The position numbers and the translations under genes were made by a program. The notes under the pieces are model-generated. The model was not told the origin of the DNA, did no database searches, and saw only the letters and a program-made list of their open reading frames with translations. This document shows positions 14,533 to 17,887 of a stretch of 17,887 nucleotides of DNA, piece after piece (positions within the stretch are counted from its first letter, which is position 1; the number at the start of each line of letters is the position of its first letter). This DNA is from CAZDOD01 sp964506935. Lineage in GTDB: Bacteria; Desulfobacterota; Zymogenia; Zymogenales; Zymogenaceae. Location: assembly GCA_964506935.1 (NCBI GenBank), contig CAZDOD010000044.1, positions 1 to 17,887 of the forward strand, read 5' to 3'.

Positions 14533-14549
14533 AGCAATTACCATGCCAA
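14533..14549 (-). promoter_or_regulatory. Sigma-54 (RpoN) promoter of the receiver-DUF4388/roadblock unit
   Basis: On the minus strand TTGGCAT (14549-14543), GGTAA and TTGCT (14537-14533) match the sigma-54 consensus TGGCAC-N5-TTGC[A/T] at all but one position. The invariant GG (14547-14546) and GC (14535-14534) have the required spacing of 11 bases. The start site would be near 14522, about 18 bases before the ATG, with the ribosome site in between. The sigma-54 activator gene directly upstream supports the call. Confidence 0.75.
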
Positions 14550-14643
14550 GAAATTAATCCTTGAGACGAAATGGATGGTCAAATTTACCTGTATTTACAA
14601 TATGTTACAAACAAGGCATCAAGGGTTTCGACTCCCATAAACG

Positions 14644-14681
14644 AAAAAACCCAATGTGTCCGATAATCGGACATAATGGGT
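14644..14681 (-). terminator. Terminator of the kinase-activator operon, with a possible enhancer dyad
   Basis: ACCCA (14649-14653) pairs with TGGGT (14677-14681), and TGTCCGA (14657-14663) with TCGGACA (14667-14673), around a 3-base loop. The whole is a stem of about 15 bp with one A-A mismatch. On the minus strand T5 follows at once (14648-14644), making a good intrinsic terminator 19 bases after the activator's stop codon. The inner 7-3-7 dyad (TGT-N11-ACA) lies about 140 bp upstream of the predicted sigma-54 start site, so it may also bind an NtrC-type activator; that second role is inferred. Confidence 0.75.
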
Positions 14682-14699
14682 GTATTAAAATCGTACAGT

Positions 14700-16055
14700 T
14701 TACATCACGCCATATTTTTTCAACTTCTCAATCAGGGTGGAGCGGGATATACCCAAAATCCTCGCAGCTTCGGATTTATTGCCGCCCAAGCTACTCAAGA
14801 CCCTCTCAATGTGCTCCTTTTCAACGCCGGCCAGACTCTTTAGCTCTCCCCTTTCAACCTTCATCTCTCCCCCCAAAAGCTCCATCGGTAGGGCCTGGGT
14901 CCCAACCTCTTGGGTGTCGGTCAAAATGACCGCCCGCTCTATGACGTTCTTCAGCTCCCTGACGTTTCCGGGCCAGTCATACTCCATCAGTATATCAAAC
15001 ATCCTATCGGACACCGACTTGACATCCTTATTCAATTCGCTGTTCGCCCTTGAAAGAAAAAGCTCAACGAGGGGTGTGATATCCTCCTTCCTTTCCCTTA
15101 ATGGGGGAATCTCAATAACCATAACCTTTAGTCGATAATAGAGATCATCTCTGAATTTACCTTCAGCGACGAGCTTCTTTAGATCCTTATTGGTTGCGGC
15201 GACAACCCTCACATCCACCATGACCTCCTTTACCCCCCCCACCGGGTTGAAGGTCTGGGTCTCCAAGAATCTCAGGATTTTGGGCTGAAGTGAGTACCTC
15301 ATCTCACTCAGTTCGTCAAGGAACAGGGTCCCGCCGTGGGCCATTTCCAAAAGTCCCTTTTTGCTCTCCTTGGCATCGGTGAAGGCCCCCTTTTTGTATC
15401 CGAAAAATTCAGATTCCAAGAGATTTTCAGGGATGGCGCTCACATTGATCTTGACCAGAGGGTAATCCTTCCTGTCGGAGGCATTGTGGATGGCGCCTGC
15501 CACCAGCTCCTTTCCCGTTCCGCTCTCTCCCACAATAAGCACCGGCGTCCTAGGTGTTTCGGCCACGATCGAGATCATCTCCTTTAGGGCCTTTATCTGG
15601 TTGCTTTTTCCGATAATCTCTGTGGCTTCATTTCGCCTCTGATGCTTGAGCGTATTCAGCTCGCTCTTTAGCCTCATATTTTCAAGCGCTCTTGATACAA
15701 GTACCTTGAGTTCATCGAGCTCAAACGGCTTCTGGAGATAGTCATTTGCACCGGCCTTCATGGCATCTACAGCAACCCTGACATCGGAATAAGCCGTCAT
15801 GACTATGACGGGCACATCAGGTTCGACATCCCTTGCAAAAGACAAAAGATCAACACCGTTCATATCGGGAAGTTTAATATCCAGGATGATAAGGTGAATG
15901 ACCCTGTCCTCGATAACCTTCTTCGCCTTGGCACCTGTTGCGGCGACCAATACCTCATATCCCTCCTTTGATAAGACTCTAGAGATTGAATCGGACATCA
16001 GTGTGTCGTCTTCCACGACTAAAATTACGGATTTTACGGCTGATTTTTGGGACAT
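14700..16055 (-). CDS. NtrC-family sigma-54-dependent response regulator
   Basis: This 451-residue transcription activator has three domains. The receiver (about 8-122) has EDD at 15-17, phospho-acceptor Asp59, Thr87 and Lys109. The AAA+ sigma-54 interaction domain (about 146-381) has Walker A GESGTGKE (176-183), the sigma-54-contacting loop GAFTDA (223-228, canonical GAFTGA), Walker B GTLFLDE (242-248), FRDDLYYRL (301-309) with arginine fingers, and WPGNVREL (361-368). The Fis-type helix-turn-helix (about 413-447) includes GGNKSEAARILGISRSTL. The start codon is 1 base after the kinase stop (TGA-T-ATG) with no strong ribosome site, so translation is probably coupled. It is the cognate regulator of the PAS kinase and the obvious candidate to act at the sigma-54 promoter downstream. 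Confidence 0.95.
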   Translation of the reverse strand: MSQKSAVKSVILVVEDDTLMSDSISRVLSKEGYEVLVAATGAKAKKVIEDRVIHLIILDIKLPDMNGVDLLSFARDVEPDVPVIVMTAYSDVRVAVDAMKAGANDYLQKPFELDELKVLVSRALENMRLKSELNTLKHQRRNEATEIIGKSNQIKALKEMISIVAETPRTPVLIVGESGTGKELVAGAIHNASDRKDYPLVKINVSAIPENLLESEFFGYKKGAFTDAKESKKGLLEMAHGGTLFLDELSEMRYSLQPKILRFLETQTFNPVGGVKEVMVDVRVVAATNKDLKKLVAEGKFRDDLYYRLKVMVIEIPPLRERKEDITPLVELFLSRANSELNKDVKSVSDRMFDILMEYDWPGNVRELKNVIERAVILTDTQEVGTQALPMELLGGEMKVERGELKSLAGVEKEHIERVLSSLGGNKSEAARILGISRSTLIEKLKKYGVM

Positions 16056-16056
16056 A

Positions 16057-17172
16057 TCAGATCAAAGCGGGGAGATTTATGATAAAGGTTGTGCCTTTAC
16101 CCTTCTTACTGCTAGCTTTAATACTGCCACCATGCTTCTCGATAATGCGATATGTGATGGACAGTCCAAGACCCGCTCCCTTGGCCCTAGTAGTAAAGAA
16201 GGGATCGAATATCTTATCGATATATTCATCGTCGATGCCTATACCGGTGTCAGTTACGGAGATTTCGAGTATATCATCCTCTTTGTCTTCATCCTTTTTC
16301 GCCCAGGCGGCAATAAATATCTTGGGCTTATCGGTTGAATCCATAAAAAATATGGAATTGAGGAAGAGATTCAGAAAGACCTGTTGCATCTGATGAAAAT
16401 CTGCATATACATTGGGGATGTCAGGGGCGTATTTTTCCACTACCTCGATCCTGTTATTTGTTATATCCTTGTTGAGGAGGAGTAATACCTCCCTTATGAC
16501 ATCCTTTATATCACAGCGTGTCAAAAGGGGGCTTTTGGGTTTGGCGAAAGAGAAGAAAGTCCTCAGCATGGTATCGAGACGGTCTATCTCTTTTACGATC
16601 CTGCTCAAGAATTCCCTCTTGGGATCGTTCTCTGCGACCTCCCCCTCCATTGCCTGAGCCGTTGTCTTGATTGCCGCTAGGGGATTTCTTATCTCATGTG
16701 CTATGCCGGACGATATCTCACCCAGAGAGGCCAGACGATCCATCCTCAATATCTCCTCCTGCATGCGGTGTATCTCCGTAAGATCTTTGAACGTGATGAT
16801 GTGCCCATGCACATCCCCATTCTCGTCCGTAAACATCGCCGTGCTGTATCCGATGGAGACCTTCTCGCCATTGACCCTCTTTACCATGGTCTCCCTTCCC
16901 ACCCAGGCCTCGCCCGCCTTGAATTTCCCCGACAGGATATGCCTAAGGTCATCCGCACTGATAAAATCCTTGATGTTTCGACCTATCACCACCCCCTTCT
17001 CGTAACCCAAAATATCCTGGGCCGCCCTGTTGAAATAAAGGACCCTCCCGTTTTCGTCAATGGCAATAAGACCGTCCTGGACTATCTCCACTACACTCTC
17101 GGTGAATTTTTTCAATCCATCAATCTCTGGACTCAGCCTCTCCACGATATATGAATCCCTTTTATCAGACAT
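16057..17172 (-). CDS. PAS-domain sensor histidine kinase (cytosolic, NtrB/AtoS type)
   Basis: This 371-residue kinase has no membrane segment, so it senses an internal signal. A PAS domain spans about residues 22-132 (VQDGLIAIDENGRVLYFNRAAQDILGY). The dimerisation helix carries the H-box SSGIAHEIRNPLAAI with phospho-acceptor His159. The ATPase domain shows the N-box around QQVFLNLFLNS (263-273), G1 DTGIGID (308-314), FDPFFTT (322-328) and GAGLGLSI (332-339). The set is complete for autophosphorylation. It transfers phosphate to the adjacent NtrC-type regulator. The ATG at 17172 has no nearby ribosome site; a G-rich GGAGGGGAGG-like run lies about 35 bases upstream. A strong sigma-70 promoter precedes it. 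The ligand of the PAS domain is unknown. Confidence 0.94.
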   Translation of the reverse strand: MSDKRDSYIVERLSPEIDGLKKFTESVVEIVQDGLIAIDENGRVLYFNRAAQDILGYEKGVVIGRNIKDFISADDLRHILSGKFKAGEAWVGRETMVKRVNGEKVSIGYSTAMFTDENGDVHGHIITFKDLTEIHRMQEEILRMDRLASLGEISSGIAHEIRNPLAAIKTTAQAMEGEVAENDPKREFLSRIVKEIDRLDTMLRTFFSFAKPKSPLLTRCDIKDVIREVLLLLNKDITNNRIEVVEKYAPDIPNVYADFHQMQQVFLNLFLNSIFFMDSTDKPKIFIAAWAKKDEDKEDDILEISVTDTGIGIDDEYIDKIFDPFFTTRAKGAGLGLSITYRIIEKHGGSIKASSKKGKGTTFIINLPALI

Positions 17173-17206
17173 GACTAAATTAGAAAAAAAACCGACAGAT
17201 CCACAG

Positions 17207-17221
17207 CCTCCCCTCCCCCCC
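17207..17221 (-). other. G-rich tract in the kinase leader
   Basis: On the minus strand the leader between promoter and start contains G7-A-G4-A-G2. It is Shine-Dalgarno-like but about 35 bases from the ATG. Two such purine tracts occur in the window; the other, G5-A-G8, follows the stop codon at 949. Confidence 0.4.
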
Positions 17222-17235
17222 GAAATCTAAACGAT

Positions 17236-17264
17236 ATATTATCAAAGGTGCTCACATATGTCAA
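17236..17264 (-). promoter_or_regulatory. Sigma-70 promoter of the kinase-activator operon
   Basis: On the minus strand an exact TTGACA (17264-17259) is followed by a 17-base spacer and TAATAT (17241-17236); GATAAT, offset by two bases, is an alternative -10. The leader is about 57 bases. Confidence 0.6.
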
Positions 17265-17287
17265 ATAACATTTAAATCGAAAAAAGA

Positions 17288-17316
17288 TTGCTTTTTAAAC
17301 ACATAAATGCTATCAA
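17288..17316 (+). promoter_or_regulatory. Possible promoter of the deacetylase gene
   Basis: TTGCTT (17288-17293), a 17-base spacer and TATCAA (17311-17316) form a weak sigma-70-like promoter, divergent from that of the kinase operon. Confidence 0.3.
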
Positions 17317-17361
17317 TGGTTTAAGACCAACCGAAAAGTATTGTAAAAAAGGAGATAGCTT

Positions 17362-17887
17362 ATGGCCAAGACCGGTATTGTAAAAGACCCGATTTATCTG
17401 GAGCACAAGACCGGCTCCTATCACCCCGAAAGCCCGGAGCGTCTCGAGACGGTCTATGAGATGCTCGAGGGGAGTGATATGGCCGGAAGTTTCGAGGAAA
17501 TAAAGCCCAGAGAGGCGACGAGACAGGAAATCGAACTAGTCCACGAGCCAAAATACTTTGACAGGGTCGCCGCCACGGCTGGACGCCAACACTCCTCCCT
17601 CGACCCGGACACTCAGACCTCCGAAAAATCTTTTGAGGCGGCGCTCTTCGCCGCGGGGGGACTCCTTTTGGGTATAGACAAAATAATGAGCGGAGAATTG
17701 GATAACGTATTCGCCCTCGTCCGCCCTCCGGGACACCACGCCGAATTCAACCGCGGGATGGGATTCTGCCTTTTCAACAACGTTGCAATCGGCGCACTCC
17801 ACGCAATAGAAAATCACTCGATAGAGAGGGTTCTCATCTGCGACTGGGACCTCCATCACGGGAATGGAACCCAGCACTCGTTTTATA
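17362..17887 (+). CDS. Histone deacetylase family protein, N-terminal 175 residues (cut by window edge)
   Basis: The plus strand opens a zinc-dependent histone-deacetylase-fold enzyme, a family that in bacteria includes acetoin-utilisation protein AcuC, acetylpolyamine amidohydrolases and class II HDAC-like deacetylases. Visible are HPESPERLETVYEML (21-35), VHEPKYFDRV (60-69), the catalytic HH in VRPPGHHAEFNRGMGFCLFNN (120-140, His125/His126), and the zinc-site segment DWDLHHGNGTQ (161-171), where Asp163 and His165 are expected metal ligands. GGAG lies 7 bases before the ATG at 17362. The frame is open to the right edge, so the C-terminal half is missing. No acetoin or polyamine genes are in view, so the substrate is open. 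Confidence 0.9.
   Translation, partial: MAKTGIVKDPIYLEHKTGSYHPESPERLETVYEMLEGSDMAGSFEEIKPREATRQEIELVHEPKYFDRVAATAGRQHSSLDPDTQTSEKSFEAALFAAGGLLLGIDKIMSGELDNVFALVRPPGHHAEFNRGMGFCLFNNVAIGALHAIENHSIERVLICDWDLHHGNGTQHSFY

Noticed and set aside
14617..14629. IHF site between the enhancer dyad and the sigma-54 promoter
   Set aside because: The best match to WATCAA-N4-TTR is imperfect at both ends, so it is not reliable, although an IHF site would be expected in this position.
14561..14929. 122-codon plus-strand open frame across the sigma-54 upstream region and the activator 3' end
   Set aside because: It spans a terminator hairpin and overlaps the conserved helix-turn-helix coding of the activator. 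The product shows no recognisable domain.
17536..17877. 113-codon minus-strand open frame opposite the deacetylase gene
   Set aside because: The plus strand carries clear deacetylase motifs throughout this stretch; the minus frame is its shadow.
11998..17887. An acuABC-like acetyl-CoA synthetase control cluster (GNAT, CBS protein, AcuC)
   Set aside because: There is no CBS-domain AcuB, the GNAT-like signature is weak, the synthetase is FadD-like and 8 kb away, and the genes are in separate units.

Overview
The window reads as chromosomal DNA of a Gram-negative bacterium, most likely a deltaproteobacterium in the broad sense (Desulfobacterota). Reasons: an ADP-heptose (LPS core) enzyme, an AsmA-type envelope protein, a TAXI-family TRAP receptor, a cytosolic PAS histidine kinase with an NtrC-type activator, and a receiver-DUF4388 protein next to a roadblock protein. 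This placement is inferred from gene content. I see no rRNA, tRNA, CRISPR array, transposase or phage gene, and no gene-free stretch exceeds 300 bases.

Left part (1-7.1 kb). The 5' end of a phosphoglycerate kinase gene runs off the left edge on the minus strand, behind a consensus sigma-70 promoter. Next come two minus-strand genes for exported proteins of unknown function, one with a BamE/SmpA-like motif. Divergent from them are a TAXI TRAP solute receptor without permease genes and a C45/AAT-like Ntn-hydrolase, both on the plus strand. These converge, at a strong bidirectional terminator, on a minus-strand acyl-CoA synthetase. Upstream of that lies a CreD-like membrane protein.

Middle part (7.1-13.0 kb). 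Thioredoxin (plus) is divergent from creD, with a perfect inverted repeat between the two predicted promoters. A minus-strand run then reads, in transcription order: a 299-residue unknown protein with a GNAT-like signature, a Rossmann/DUF2520 protein, a large AsmA-like protein, and RfaE2 (heptose-1-phosphate adenylyltransferase). A terminator follows. The last two point to outer-membrane and LPS biogenesis.

Right part (13.1-17.9 kb). A signalling block on the minus strand starts with a PAS histidine kinase whose stop codon is one base from the start of an NtrC-family sigma-54 activator. That pair ends at a hairpin terminator. About 150 bases further, a near-consensus sigma-54 promoter drives a receiver-DUF4388-TPR protein followed by a roadblock/LC7 protein. 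The terminator stem contains a perfect 7-3-7 dyad about 140 bp upstream of the predicted start site, where an NtrC-type enhancer site would be expected. The simplest reading is a cascade from kinase to activator to sigma-54 promoter to an effector pair. Divergent from the kinase, a class II-like histone deacetylase (AcuC-like) gene runs off the right edge.

The most notable observation is this predicted sigma-54 circuit. Next come three promoter regions with well-formed inverted repeats (around 1.65-1.71 kb, 7.16-7.19 kb and 12.91-12.96 kb).
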